64,000 nucleotides of DNA from Inhella crocodyli (GTDB lineage Bacteria; Pseudomonadota; Gammaproteobacteria; Burkholderiales; Burkholderiaceae_C). A program made the translations under genes and the position numbers. The notes under the pieces are model-generated. The model saw nothing but the letters and a program-made list of their open reading frames with translations. It was not told the origin of the DNA and did not search any database. The DNA lies in assembly GCF_004004565.1 (NCBI RefSeq), contig NZ_SACM01000001.1, positions 1,054,001 through 1,118,000 of the forward strand, written 5' to 3'. This document shows, piece by piece, positions 45,164 through 54,173 of the stretch (position 1 is its first letter; each line of letters starts with the position of its first letter).

Positions 45164-47352
45164 CAGAACTTGTGTTCCCAGTTCACCGACCACCAGGGTG
45201 AGCCCTGGCGAACGCTGCGGCTGAAGTCGCCATTGGCGAAGGCCGTCGTGCTTCGGTTGGCCGGCTGGGCCACGCCGTTGACGCTGACACGCAGGGTGTC
45301 GACCTTGCTCACGTTCCACATGGCAAAGGCGTCGATGCCGCGCGCTTGGCCGGTGGTCAAGCGCTGCAACTCGGTCTGCTGCACCTCGTACTCGGGCGTG
45401 ACGTTGACGCTGACACCCAGGCTCACGGGCGCGGACTTCATGCGGTAGTCCGCACCCAGGTTGAGCGACCAAGGCTGCTGCTGCTCCAGCCGGTTGTCGG
45501 GCCCGGGCACGTCCTTCACCTTGGAGGAATAGACGCTGAGCGCCGCGCGCAGGTTCAGGGCCAAGGTGGGCTCGAACAGGCTGGGCATCAACTCGCCCGC
45601 GCGGCCCTTGACCTCGAACTCCATGCCGGTGGTGCTGGCCCGGCTGAGGTTGATGGGCATGGCCACCCAACGCGGCGCGCTGGCCCAAGACACGTTCTGC
45701 AGGGACAGGCCGCTGCGGATCAGGCCCGTGATGCGGCGGTGGAACACGCTGGCCGACACCATGCCGCCGCCGCTCAGGTAGGTTTCCCAGGCGATGTCCA
45801 GGCCCGTGGCGAGCTCGGGCTTCAGGTTGGGGTTGCCGACGCGATCCGGGGCCGTGGTCGTGTTCGTGCCGGTGGTCGGGTAGTCGGTGTTGATCGTCGG
45901 GCGCGCGATCAGCTGCTGCACGTCGGGCGCCTTGTAGCTGCGCGTGAGGCTGGCGCGGATCAGGTCGCGGCCTTTGGGGTCGAACTTGTAGTTCAGGTGC
46001 AGCAAGGGCGTGAGCACGTTGCTGCTGCTGGTGAAGCTGCTGCCCGTGCCCTCGCTTTGCACGCGGATGCGCTCGTTGCGCAGGCCCAAGTAGGCCGACC
46101 ACTGCTTGTTGATCTCCCACTCGTCCTGCACGTAGGCGGCCGTGCGGGTGATGGTGGCATCGAAGGGTTGGCCCTCAAAGCCGGGCAGCAAGTCCACGCC
46201 GTTCTGCACGGTGCGGCGCTGCTCGTCGCGGGTGCGGCGTTCCAGCTCCACGCCGGTGGTGATGGTGTGGTCTTCGCCCCAATACTGGCTGTACTTGCCC
46301 GTGAGGCTGACGTTGCCGTTGCGCCCCTCGCCCGTGGTGCGGCGGTTCAAGGCCCCGGCTTGGTAATCGAAGTCGAAGTCGGCCCCGCCGCGCCCGGCCT
46401 GGGCACGCAGTTCGACCTTGCGGTCTTCGTCGAAGCGGTTGTTGTACTGCAGGCTCAAGCGCGAGGCACTGAAGGTGCCCTGGTTGCGCGTGCGCTCGAT
46501 GAAGGCGCGATCGGCCGCGGCCGGGTCGACCACGTCTTCGGTGACCGCCGCATCGCCTCGGTTGCGGAAGTGGTTGCTGACGAAGAAGCCTTGCAGGGTC
46601 AGGGTCTCGTCGTCGCCCAGCTTCCAGCTCACGCGCGGGCTGACGTTGAAGCCACGGCCGAAGGGGATGTCTTCGCCCTCGCTGACGCGCCGGCGCGTGC
46701 CCTGCGGCAAGGTCTGCGAGGGCGTGAATCGCTCGCTGGCCGTGTCGGCCTGCAAGCGCCATTGGTAGAAGGAAATGGGCAGCACCAGGCCGATGCCGCC
46801 CTTGCGGTCGCCATAGGTGAAGCCGCCGTTCACCACCGGGCGCTCGGCGTTGTAAGCCAGGCCCAGGCGGAGGTCCTTTTGCACGACGCGCGGGGCATCT
46901 TTCAGGATGATGTTCAGCGTGCCGGCGATGGCCTGGGCGCTTTGATCGGCCGTCGGGGCCTTGGTGACCTCCAGGCGCTCGACCTGAGCGGGGTTGAGGT
47001 TGTCCAGGCTGAACCCGGGGGGGGCCGGTTCACCGTTGACGAGGATCTGCGTGTAGGCACCGCCCAGGCCGCGCATGCGCAGCTGGCCGCCCGAGACGTT
47101 GATGCCCGGCAGGCGCTTGAGCACGTCGCTGAGCTGGGTGTCGCCGTACTTGTCGAGGTCGTCGCGGCCGTAGATCTGCTTGGCCACGGGCTGGCGGCGG
47201 CGCAGTTCGGTTTCGGTGGCCTGACGGCCACGCACTTCGACGCGCTCGAGCGACTGCGGCTGCGCCTGGCGGTCTTCGGCCACCTCTTGCTGGGCAAAGG
47301 CGGGCAAGGCCAGCGCCAAGGCGGCGGCAAGGGTGGTGGTTTTGAACATCAT
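45163..47352 (-). CDS. TonB-dependent outer-membrane receptor
   Basis: A 729-residue receptor. A signal peptide (MMFKTTTLAAALALALPAFAQ) is followed by a TonB-box-like LERVEVRGRQ, the plug domain (YGDTQLSDVLKRLPGINVSGGQLRMRGLGG, QVERLEVTKAPTADQSAQAI) and a long beta barrel ending in WWSVNWEHKF with the terminal Phe of outer-membrane proteins. The ligand cannot be read from the sequence; no siderophore or vitamin genes are adjacent. It lies 3 bases after tex and overlaps the patatin gene, so the three may be one transcript. Two consecutive ATGs (47352 and 47349) are possible starts. Confidence 0.93.
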   Translation of the reverse strand: MMFKTTTLAAALALALPAFAQQEVAEDRQAQPQSLERVEVRGRQATETELRRRQPVAKQIYGRDDLDKYGDTQLSDVLKRLPGINVSGGQLRMRGLGGAYTQILVNGEPAPPGFSLDNLNPAQVERLEVTKAPTADQSAQAIAGTLNIILKDAPRVVQKDLRLGLAYNAERPVVNGGFTYGDRKGGIGLVLPISFYQWRLQADTASERFTPSQTLPQGTRRRVSEGEDIPFGRGFNVSPRVSWKLGDDETLTLQGFFVSNHFRNRGDAAVTEDVVDPAAADRAFIERTRNQGTFSASRLSLQYNNRFDEDRKVELRAQAGRGGADFDFDYQAGALNRRTTGEGRNGNVSLTGKYSQYWGEDHTITTGVELERRTRDEQRRTVQNGVDLLPGFEGQPFDATITRTAAYVQDEWEINKQWSAYLGLRNERIRVQSEGTGSSFTSSSNVLTPLLHLNYKFDPKGRDLIRASLTRSYKAPDVQQLIARPTINTDYPTTGTNTTTAPDRVGNPNLKPELATGLDIAWETYLSGGGMVSASVFHRRITGLIRSGLSLQNVSWASAPRWVAMPINLSRASTTGMEFEVKGRAGELMPSLFEPTLALNLRAALSVYSSKVKDVPGPDNRLEQQQPWSLNLGADYRMKSAPVSLGVSVNVTPEYEVQQTELQRLTTGQARGIDAFAMWNVSKVDTLRVSVNGVAQPANRSTTAFANGDFSRSVRQGSPWWSVNWEHKF

Positions 47353-47355
47353 GGG

Positions 47356-49680
47356 TCAGCGTTTCGTTTGGGCCTTGGCGAAGGCGGCGGCCAGAGCATT
47401 GCCCACGGGCGCGTTGTTGGCGTTCGTCATGCCGACCGTGCGAGAAGACACCCCGCGCTGCGGCGCGGCGCCCGGCTGGCGCTTTTCCACCGGGGCGTCC
47501 ATCTTCATGCTCAGCGAAATGCGCTGGCGCTGCAGGTCGACCTCGAGCACCTTGACGCGCACGATGTCGCCCGTCTTGACCACCTCGCGGGCGTCGTTGA
47601 CGAACTTGTTGCTCAGCTGGCTGACGTGGATGAGGCCGTCTTGGTGCACGCCCAAATCCACGAAAGCACCGAACTGCGCCACGTTGCTGACGGTGCCTTC
47701 CAGCACCATGCCGGGCTGCAGGTCCTTGAGGTCTTCGACGCCGTCGTTGAAGCGGGCCACCTTGAAGTCAGGGCGCGGGTCGCGGCCGGGCTTCTCCAAT
47801 TCGGTGAGCACGTCCCTGACGGTGATGGCGCCAAAGCGTTCGTCGGCCAGGGCCTCGGGCTTGAGGCGGCGCAGCACGTCGCTGCGGCCCATGACCTCGG
47901 TGATCGGCGCCTTGAGCTGCTGCAGCAGCTTCTCCACCACCGGGTAGGTCTCGGGGTGGACGCCGCTCAGGTCCAGCGGGTTGTCGCCGTCGCGGATGCG
48001 CAAGAAGCCGGCGGCCAGCTCGAAGGTCTTGGGGCCCAGGCCCGTGACCTTGAGCAACTCCTGCCGGTTGCGGAACGGGCCGTGCGCGTCGCGGTGGCGC
48101 ACGATGGCGCCGGCCAGGCCTTGGGTCAGGCCCGAAACGCGCGCCAGCAGCGAGGGACTGGCCGTGTTCAGGTCCACGCCCACGCCGTTCACGCAGTCCT
48201 CCACCACGGCGTCCAGGCTGCGCGCCAGTTCGCTTTGGTTGACGTCGTGCTGGTACTGGCCCACGCCGATGCTCTTGGGGTCGATCTTCACCAGCTCGGC
48301 CAGTGGGTCCTGCAGGCGGCGGGCGATGGACACGGCGCCGCGCAAGCTCACGTCCAGGTGGGGCAGTTCTTTGCTGGCGGCCTCGCTGGCGGAATAGACC
48401 GAGGCCCCGGCCTCGCTGACCACCACCTTCTGGATGGCGACGCCGGGCGCCAGCTGTTGCAGGCGCTTGATGAGGTCGGCGGCCAGCTTGTCGGTTTCGC
48501 GGCTGGCCGTGCCGTTGCCGATGGCGATCAGGTTCACCCCGTGCGTGGCGCACAGCTTGGCCAGGGTGTGCAGGCTGCCTTCCCAATCGCGGCGCGGCTC
48601 GTGGGGGTAGACGGTCGTGGTGTCCAGCACCTGGCTGGTCTCGCCCACCACGGCGACCTTCACGCCGGTGCGGATGCCGGGGTCCAGGCCCATCACCACC
48701 TTGCGCCCGGCCGGTGCGGCCAGCAGCAGGTCGCGCAGGTTTTCGGCGAAGACCTTGATGGCCGTGGCCTCGGCGGCCTCGCGCAGGCGGTTGAACAGGT
48801 CGCGCTCCAGGCTCATGCTGAGCTTGACCTTCCAGGTCCAGGCCACGGTCTTTTTGATCAAGGCGTCGCCCGGGCGGTCCTGGTTCTTCCAGCCCAGGTG
48901 CGCAGCGATCTTCATCTCGGCCATCGTGGGCTTGCCCGGCACGGCCTCTTCGTCGAGCTTGAGCTTGGCGTCCAGGTGCCCCAGGGTGCGGCCACGGAAC
49001 ACGGCCAGCGCGCGGTGGCTGGGCACCTTGTGCAGGGGTTCGTCGTAGTCGAAGTAATCGCGGAACTTGGCGACCTCGGGGTCGGTCTCGTTCTGGCCGG
49101 CCACCAGCTTGCTGTCCAGCAAGCCTTCGGCCCACAGCCATTCGCGCAGCTTGCCCACCAGGGTGGCGTCCTCGGCCCAGGTCTCGCTGAGCAGGTCCCG
49201 CACGCCGTCCAGCACGGCAAAAGCATCGGCAAAGCCGGCCTCCGGATTGAGGAAGGCCGCAGCCTCGGTGGCTGGGTCGAGGCCAGGGTCGGCGAACAGC
49301 TTGTCGGCCAGGGGCTGCAAGCCGGCTTCGCGGGCGATCATGCCCTTGGTGCGGCGCTTGGGCTTGTAGGGGGCGTACAGGTCTTCCAGCACCTGCTTGG
49401 TGTCGGCCGACTCGAACGCGGCACGCAGTTCCGGCGTGAGCTTGCCCTGCTCGTCCACACTCTTGATGACGGCGGCGCGGCGGTCTTCCAGCTCGCGCAG
49501 GTAGGTCAGGCGCACTTCCAATTCGCGCAGCTGCGTGTCGTCCAGGCCGTCGGTGGCCTCTTTGCGGTAGCGGGCGATGAAGGGCACGGTGGCGCCACCG
49601 TCCAGCAGGTCCACGGCGGCCTGCACCTGCGCCGGCCGGACCTTCAGTTCGGCGGCAATCTGAGCAACGATTCGGTCCAC
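47356..49680 (-). CDS. tex: Tex, RNA-binding transcription accessory protein
   Basis: Tex is a nucleic-acid-binding protein with an S1 domain, implicated in transcription and toxin-gene expression. GTG 49680 (VDRIVAQIAAELKVRPAQVQ) fits the family N-terminus; longer starts run through the hairpin and toward the divergent promoter. The 774 residues include VDLLDGGATVPFIARYRKEATDGL, the YqgF-like domain (VMGLDPGIRTGVKVAVVGET), helix-hairpin-helix repeats (GVDLNTASPSLLARVSGL) and the S1 domain (GMVLEGTVSNVAQFGAFVDLGVHQDGL). The frame ends 3 bases before the TonB-receptor start. Confidence 0.95.
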   Translation of the reverse strand: MDRIVAQIAAELKVRPAQVQAAVDLLDGGATVPFIARYRKEATDGLDDTQLRELEVRLTYLRELEDRRAAVIKSVDEQGKLTPELRAAFESADTKQVLEDLYAPYKPKRRTKGMIAREAGLQPLADKLFADPGLDPATEAAAFLNPEAGFADAFAVLDGVRDLLSETWAEDATLVGKLREWLWAEGLLDSKLVAGQNETDPEVAKFRDYFDYDEPLHKVPSHRALAVFRGRTLGHLDAKLKLDEEAVPGKPTMAEMKIAAHLGWKNQDRPGDALIKKTVAWTWKVKLSMSLERDLFNRLREAAEATAIKVFAENLRDLLLAAPAGRKVVMGLDPGIRTGVKVAVVGETSQVLDTTTVYPHEPRRDWEGSLHTLAKLCATHGVNLIAIGNGTASRETDKLAADLIKRLQQLAPGVAIQKVVVSEAGASVYSASEAASKELPHLDVSLRGAVSIARRLQDPLAELVKIDPKSIGVGQYQHDVNQSELARSLDAVVEDCVNGVGVDLNTASPSLLARVSGLTQGLAGAIVRHRDAHGPFRNRQELLKVTGLGPKTFELAAGFLRIRDGDNPLDLSGVHPETYPVVEKLLQQLKAPITEVMGRSDVLRRLKPEALADERFGAITVRDVLTELEKPGRDPRPDFKVARFNDGVEDLKDLQPGMVLEGTVSNVAQFGAFVDLGVHQDGLIHVSQLSNKFVNDAREVVKTGDIVRVKVLEVDLQRQRISLSMKMDAPVEKRQPGAAPQRGVSSRTVGMTNANNAPVGNALAAAFAKAQTKR

Positions 49681-49688
49681 AAACAACA

Positions 49689-49710
49689 AGGGCGTCTGCA
49701 ACGACGCCCT
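49689..49710 (-). promoter_or_regulatory. Terminator-like hairpin directly before tex
   Basis: AGGGCGTC-GTTGCA-GACGCCCT (8-bp stem, minus strand) is followed by TTGTTGTTT, running straight into the GTG start of tex. It looks like an intrinsic terminator in the tex leader, or a structure occluding the start. No ribosome site other than this region is visible before the GTG. Confidence 0.55.
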
Positions 49711-49789
49711 GGGGAAAACGCGAGGGGGCGGATTCTGCCAAACGGCCGCGCTACGCTGGGAACCATCACCCACCCGATCGGAGCTCAGG

Positions 49790-50299
49790 ATGTTCGATAA
49801 GAACCGCGTCATGGCCCTGTCCAAGCAAGTGATGGACGGCAGCCTTCAAGCCGAGGCGTTCTACCAAGCCTTGACCCAGGCGCTCACGGAAGAGATGGAC
49901 TGCACCCGCGCCAGCCTGTGGGTGTACCCCGACCCTGAGTTGCGCGACAGCATTCAGTGCCTGCAGTTGTACGACCGCACCGACGGCGCGTGGAGCGCCG
50001 GCACGGTGCTGCGGGAAGACGACTTCGGCCCCTACTTCGAGGCCATGCGCCGCGACAACCTCATCGTGGCTGGCAAAGCGCGTCAGAACGCGGTGACGTC
50101 GTGCTTCAACGACATCTACTTCGAGCCCCTTGGCATCTATTCGCTGCTGGACGTGGGCATCAACATGTCGGGGCGGCCGTGGGGTCTGTTCTGCTGCGAG
50201 AACACCACCGACATCCTGGACTGGACGCCTCAGCACGTGGAGTACCTGCGGCAGGTGGGCACGCTGCTGGGGTTCGCGCTGAAAAAGGCACAAGGGTGA
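49790..50299 (+). CDS. GAF-domain protein
   Basis: A 169-residue single GAF domain. Typical segments are LTQALTEEMDCTRASLWVYPD, LQLYDRTDGAWSAGTVLRE, SLLDVGINMSGRPWGLFCCEN and WTPQHVEYLRQVGTLLGFALKKA. It has no attached output domain, so it may sense a small molecule or redox state and act on a partner. ATG 49790 follows AGCTCAGG. It is divergent from tex, and its stop overlaps the next gene by 4 bases (GTGA). Confidence 0.85.
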   Translation: MFDKNRVMALSKQVMDGSLQAEAFYQALTQALTEEMDCTRASLWVYPDPELRDSIQCLQLYDRTDGAWSAGTVLREDDFGPYFEAMRRDNLIVAGKARQNAVTSCFNDIYFEPLGIYSLLDVGINMSGRPWGLFCCENTTDILDWTPQHVEYLRQVGTLLGFALKKAQG

Positions 50300-50547
50300 G
50301 CGCGGGCGCTCCTCTGCCCGACTTGCCCTCCCTGCCGATGGGGCGCTATCGCCACTACAAGGGCGGGCTGTACGAGGTGATCGGTGTGGCTCGGCACAGC
50401 GAGACGAGGGAGCCCTTGGTGATGTACCGCCCGCTGTACAACGACAGCGGATGGTGGGTGCGCCCCTTCGAGATGTTCACGGGCGAGGTGGAGGTGGACG
50501 GCCGTCCCACCCCCCGTTTCGCGTGGGAGCCCCCCACGGGGCCATGA
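50296..50547 (+). CDS. DUF1653 family protein
   Basis: An 83-residue protein with the compact DUF1653 core: MGRYRHYKGGLYEVIGVARH, then EPLVMYRPLYNDSGWWVRPFEMFTGEVEVDG and PRF near the end. The fold is a small beta barrel of unknown function. The start is GTG 50296, overlapping the GAF gene stop; an internal ATG 14 codons later would also keep the whole domain. It is translationally coupled to the GAF-domain gene. Confidence 0.85.
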   Translation: MSAGAPLPDLPSLPMGRYRHYKGGLYEVIGVARHSETREPLVMYRPLYNDSGWWVRPFEMFTGEVEVDGRPTPRFAWEPPTGP

Positions 50548-50638
50548 CCTTCAGGACGGGCGCCTCGGGGCCGAGCCTGCTAGGGTGCGCGCCGGCGTCC
50601 GCACAGGACGCCTTTTCCTTCCTCACCGAGATTCCCCC

Positions 50639-50920
50639 ATGCTGTCATCGCGCCCCTTCCAAACCCTGTCCCTCGCCACCCTGACCCTGTCGGTGGCACT
50701 GCTCAGCGCCTGCGCCGCGCCGGCCGAAACGGCCGAGCAAAAGGCCGCCCAAGCCACGGCCAGCCAGGCCAACCGCGAGTGCGAGGCCACGACGGGCTCG
50801 AACCTGTGCCGCAAGCGCAAGGGCGCCTCGGTGGCGCCGGTCGCTTCGATCGACGGCGAAACCCTGCGCCGTGGCGGCGACGAGTTGGTGCGCGACAAGG
50901 CCAGCACCCCGGCGAACTGA
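50639..50920 (+). CDS. Small lipoprotein of unknown function
   Basis: A 93-residue product. The N-terminus is a lipoprotein signal (MLSSRPFQTLSLATLTLSVA, then LLSACAAP with the lipobox Cys at residue 26). The mature part is short, polar and Ala-rich with CEATTGSNLCRKRKG, giving two cysteines that could form a disulfide. I do not recognise a family. It stands alone between the DUF1653 gene and the convergent DUF1501 gene. Confidence 0.75.
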   Translation: MLSSRPFQTLSLATLTLSVALLSACAAPAETAEQKAAQATASQANRECEATTGSNLCRKRKGASVAPVASIDGETLRRGGDELVRDKASTPAN

Positions 50921-50948
50921 GCCCTGCGCCCAGGCCGCGACGCGCCCC

Positions 50949-52376
50949 TCAGGGGCTGAAGAAGCCCAGGTCGCGCCGGCTGAAGTTGGCGATGTTGGGC
51001 ACCACGGTGCCCAATTCGCTGTTGCTGACGCCCATCCATGTGGCCAAGGTGGCCGCCACCTGGTCCACGCTGGTGGTGGGCAACAGGCGGCCCTGGCCCA
51101 CGTCGTTGGGGCCGTTGTTGGCCAGCACGGGCATGTCGCCCCAGAAGCGACGCCCCTGAACCGCCCCGCCCATCACCATGTGGTGGGCGCCCCAACCGTG
51201 GTCGCTGCCGTCGCCATTGCTGGTGAGCGTGCGGCCAAAGTCGCTGGCGGTGAAGGTGGTCACGCGGTCGGCCACGCCCAACTCCGTCATCGCGGCCTGG
51301 AAGGCGGCCATGCCCTCGGCCACCTGGGTCAGCAAGCCCGGGTGTTGCGTCAGCAAGAAGTCGTGGTTGTCGAAGCCGCCGAGGCTGACGAAGAACACCT
51401 GGCGCTGGGCCCCGAGGGCGCTGCGGCCCGCGATCAAGCGCGCGACCATTTGCAATTGCCGCCCCAGGCTGCTGCTGGTGTTGAACACCGTGGTGAACGG
51501 CAAGGCCGTGTTGCTGCCCAGGGCCGCCTTGACCTGCGCCTCGGCCGAGATCGAGCGCGCCGTGACGCGGTTCAACTCGGCCTCCAACCAGTGCGTGCGC
51601 GGCGCGGTGATGAGGTTGCGCAGCGCCGTGCTGCACGCACTGGAGCCGTAAAGGTTCGAGACCACGCCGTTGACCGGCACCGCCCCGTTGGTGCTGACCT
51701 GGTACTGCACGGCTTGCTGGCCGGTCATGAAGACCGCGTTGCCGCTGGCGTTGATGCAGGTGAAGGTGCTGGTGGCATTGCTGGACAAAAACAGGTCGCC
51801 AATGGCCCCACCCCAGCCCTTGGTCGAGCCCTCGGCACCGCTGCTCTGCCACACCGACTGCTGGTCGTTGTGGCTGAACAGCTTGGGCGGCAGCGGCACG
51901 GACTGGGCCGAGTACTGCGCCTTCGTGGTGGGCTGCACCAGGGTGCCGACGTTGAGCAGCCAGCCCAGGCGCCCGCTGTCGAACAAGGGCTTGAGCGGTG
52001 CCATCTCGGCCGCCATGGCCAGTTGGGTGCCCGCCGCCCCGCTGCCGGTCATCGCCACCCGGGGCGTGAGCGCCGTGGCGGCCAGGCTGGCGCGCGTGGC
52101 CACCAGGCCACCGGTGTCGGTGGTGCCTCCCCGCAGGGTGGCCAGGTTCGCGTGGCCGGCCGCGTCCACCGGCAGCAGCGTGCGGCCGTAGTCGTTGCCG
52201 CCGTACAGGAACAGGCACACGAGGGCCTTGTAGCCGCCGCTGGCGTCGGCCGCCGCGGCCTCGCCGATGGCGGCCAGGTTCATGGCCCAGGGGGCCGCCA
52301 CGCCCGCGATGCCCAGTTGGGCCGAGCGGCGAAGGAACTCGCGGCGCTGAAGTTCGGGAAGTCGGTTGATCTTCAT
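50949..52376 (-). CDS. DUF1501 family protein (Tat-exported)
   Basis: A 475-residue protein with a twin-arginine type signal (LQRREFLRRSAQLGIAGVAA). It is a sulfatase/alkaline-phosphatase-like fold family: LVCLFLYGGNDYGRTLLPVD near the N-terminus, VFFVSLGGFDNHDFLLTQHP and VTTFTASDFGRTLTSNGDGSDHGWGAHH carry the conserved Asp/His residues. The substrate is unknown. It starts 7 bases after the DUF1800 gene; the two families are regularly paired in bacterial genomes. Confidence 0.92.
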   Translation of the reverse strand: MKINRLPELQRREFLRRSAQLGIAGVAAPWAMNLAAIGEAAAADASGGYKALVCLFLYGGNDYGRTLLPVDAAGHANLATLRGGTTDTGGLVATRASLAATALTPRVAMTGSGAAGTQLAMAAEMAPLKPLFDSGRLGWLLNVGTLVQPTTKAQYSAQSVPLPPKLFSHNDQQSVWQSSGAEGSTKGWGGAIGDLFLSSNATSTFTCINASGNAVFMTGQQAVQYQVSTNGAVPVNGVVSNLYGSSACSTALRNLITAPRTHWLEAELNRVTARSISAEAQVKAALGSNTALPFTTVFNTSSSLGRQLQMVARLIAGRSALGAQRQVFFVSLGGFDNHDFLLTQHPGLLTQVAEGMAAFQAAMTELGVADRVTTFTASDFGRTLTSNGDGSDHGWGAHHMVMGGAVQGRRFWGDMPVLANNGPNDVGQGRLLPTTSVDQVAATLATWMGVSNSELGTVVPNIANFSRRDLGFFSP

Positions 52377-52383
52377 GGCCGGG

Positions 52384-54096
52384 TCACTTTTGAACGAGGT
52401 ACTCGGGCGCGGCCATCACCAGCAGGATGGCGGCGCGCACGCGGTTGAGCTTGCCGGCGTCGGTGGTGGCGGCAATGCCGCCCACCGCCGTGCTCAGTTC
52501 GGCCAGGGTGATGCTGTTGATGCCCCCTGCGGCCAGGCGCAGGTTCAAGTGCGCCAAGAGGGCCGGCGCGTCGGTCGAGATGGACAACTCGTAGGCGTAG
52601 TTGGCCGCCACGTCGCCGCTGCCGATGCCGCTGGCGATCACGGTCTGCATGTAGTTCAGGTAGCCGGCCACGGTGCTTTCGTTGCACAGCTGGAACTCGG
52701 GCGCCGTGACTTGGTTGGCCGCCAGTTCGTTGCCCGGCGGCACGTAGCCCGGCCGGAAGAAGTTGAAGACCGAGGGGCTGCGCCAGGGGCTCTGGCCCAA
52801 GCGCGTGGCCGGGTCGGACGTGTCCCCAATGGGCCAGCGACCGCCCGTGCTGGTGACGCCGAACCCGCGCGCCCACTGCACGAAGCGCTGGATCGGTTCG
52901 CGCAGGCGGCCGCTGCCGTTGCCGCTGGGTGCGGCGCGGGCCTCGGCGTCCAGCAGCACGGCACGCAGCGTCGCCTTCAGGTCGCCGCGCACCCCGCTGC
53001 CGTTGTCGTTGAACACCGCGGCCACGCGGGCCACGTAGGCCGGGCTGGGGTTGCTTTGTGTGAAGCGCTGGATGAGTTGGCGGCCGATGAAGGGCCCGAC
53101 GTTGGGGTGGTTGGCCAGCAGGTCCAGCGCGGCCGCCAAGGCCTGTGGCCCCGTGAGGCTGCCGCTGATCACCGTGCCCAGCACCGTCTTGTCGCCCGGC
53201 TGGTACTGCGTGGCGTTGTGCTTCATGGGCCGCGTGACCTGGGCGAAGTCGGCGGCGTCGATGCGGTCGCGCTCCCAGCCGGTGAACACGCGGGCCAACT
53301 GCGTGATGTCGGTTTGCGTGTAGGTGTCGATGGGCTTGCCGCCGCTCAGTTGCGGCGTGCCGTCGTTGTTCAGCTTCACCAGCCCGATGCTGAACAGTTG
53401 CATCACCTCGCGGGCGTAGTTTTCGTCGGGCACGCGGCCGGTGCGGGTGTCTTCCTTGCGGTTGCCCTGCATGTTCAGGTAGGTGCCCATCGCCAAGCTC
53501 AGGGTCACGTCCTGCAGCAGGTCGCGGTAGCGCCCGAAGGCGTTGCGCTCGAGCAGGTCGGCGTAGTGCGCGATGGCCAGGCCGCGCCAGTCGATGGGCA
53601 GGCCCAGCATCGAGACCACGAAGATCTCCGACAAGGCCAGGGTCATGCGCTGGCGCACCGGGTCGGGGCTGCTGATGAGCTTGCGCCAAATCGCGTTGTC
53701 GGCCCCGGCGAAGCTGAACTTGTTGTCTTCGATGGCGTAGCCGTTGGCCACCATCCACTCGTAGCGCGTGACGCCTTGCACCGGCAGCGCAAGTTGGGCG
53801 TCCAGCCACCCGGCGTAGCCTTGGGCCTTGACGGCCGCGATGTCGTCGGCCGAGGCGGCGAAGCCCGCTTGGGCCAAAAAGCGCGCGGCTTGGGCGTCGG
53901 TCGGGGGTGCCGGAGGCGGCGGCGGTGGGGGGGGCGGCGCCGGCGTCGGGCCGGGGGCGTCGCCGCCCCCGCCGCCACCGCAGGCCGCCAGCAAGGCGCT
54001 GGCGGCGGCCGCCAAGGCCACGCTGTCGAGGGCCGGCGCCGGGGGCGTCGGGGTAGGGGCCTCGGCGAGGCGCTCGGTGACCGGGGTGTCGCGCAT
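52384..54096 (-). CDS. DUF1800 family protein
   Basis: A 570-residue exported protein. The N-terminus contains a hydrophobic stretch ending in a lipobox-like ALLAAC (Cys39), then a Gly6 run and a polyproline linker. The DUF1800 domain follows: DAQAARFLAQAGFAASADDI, RMTLALSEIFVVSM, DENYAREVMQLFSIGLVKLN, HNVGPF-like ANHPNVGPFIGRQLIQRFTQS and SVFNFFRPGYVPPG. Function unknown; partner of the DUF1501 gene downstream. The Gly/Pro tracts are repetitive DNA prone to length change. Confidence 0.92.
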   Translation of the reverse strand: MRDTPVTERLAEAPTPTPPAPALDSVALAAAASALLAACGGGGGGDAPGPTPAPPPPPPPPPAPPTDAQAARFLAQAGFAASADDIAAVKAQGYAGWLDAQLALPVQGVTRYEWMVANGYAIEDNKFSFAGADNAIWRKLISSPDPVRQRMTLALSEIFVVSMLGLPIDWRGLAIAHYADLLERNAFGRYRDLLQDVTLSLAMGTYLNMQGNRKEDTRTGRVPDENYAREVMQLFSIGLVKLNNDGTPQLSGGKPIDTYTQTDITQLARVFTGWERDRIDAADFAQVTRPMKHNATQYQPGDKTVLGTVISGSLTGPQALAAALDLLANHPNVGPFIGRQLIQRFTQSNPSPAYVARVAAVFNDNGSGVRGDLKATLRAVLLDAEARAAPSGNGSGRLREPIQRFVQWARGFGVTSTGGRWPIGDTSDPATRLGQSPWRSPSVFNFFRPGYVPPGNELAANQVTAPEFQLCNESTVAGYLNYMQTVIASGIGSGDVAANYAYELSISTDAPALLAHLNLRLAAGGINSITLAELSTAVGGIAATTDAGKLNRVRAAILLVMAAPEYLVQK

Positions 54097-54173
54097 GGCC
54101 GGACTCTAGTGGTCCGACTTTGACGCCGCCATGTGCGGCGTGTAAACGTGTGTGTAGCCCCGGTCGGGCGTGT

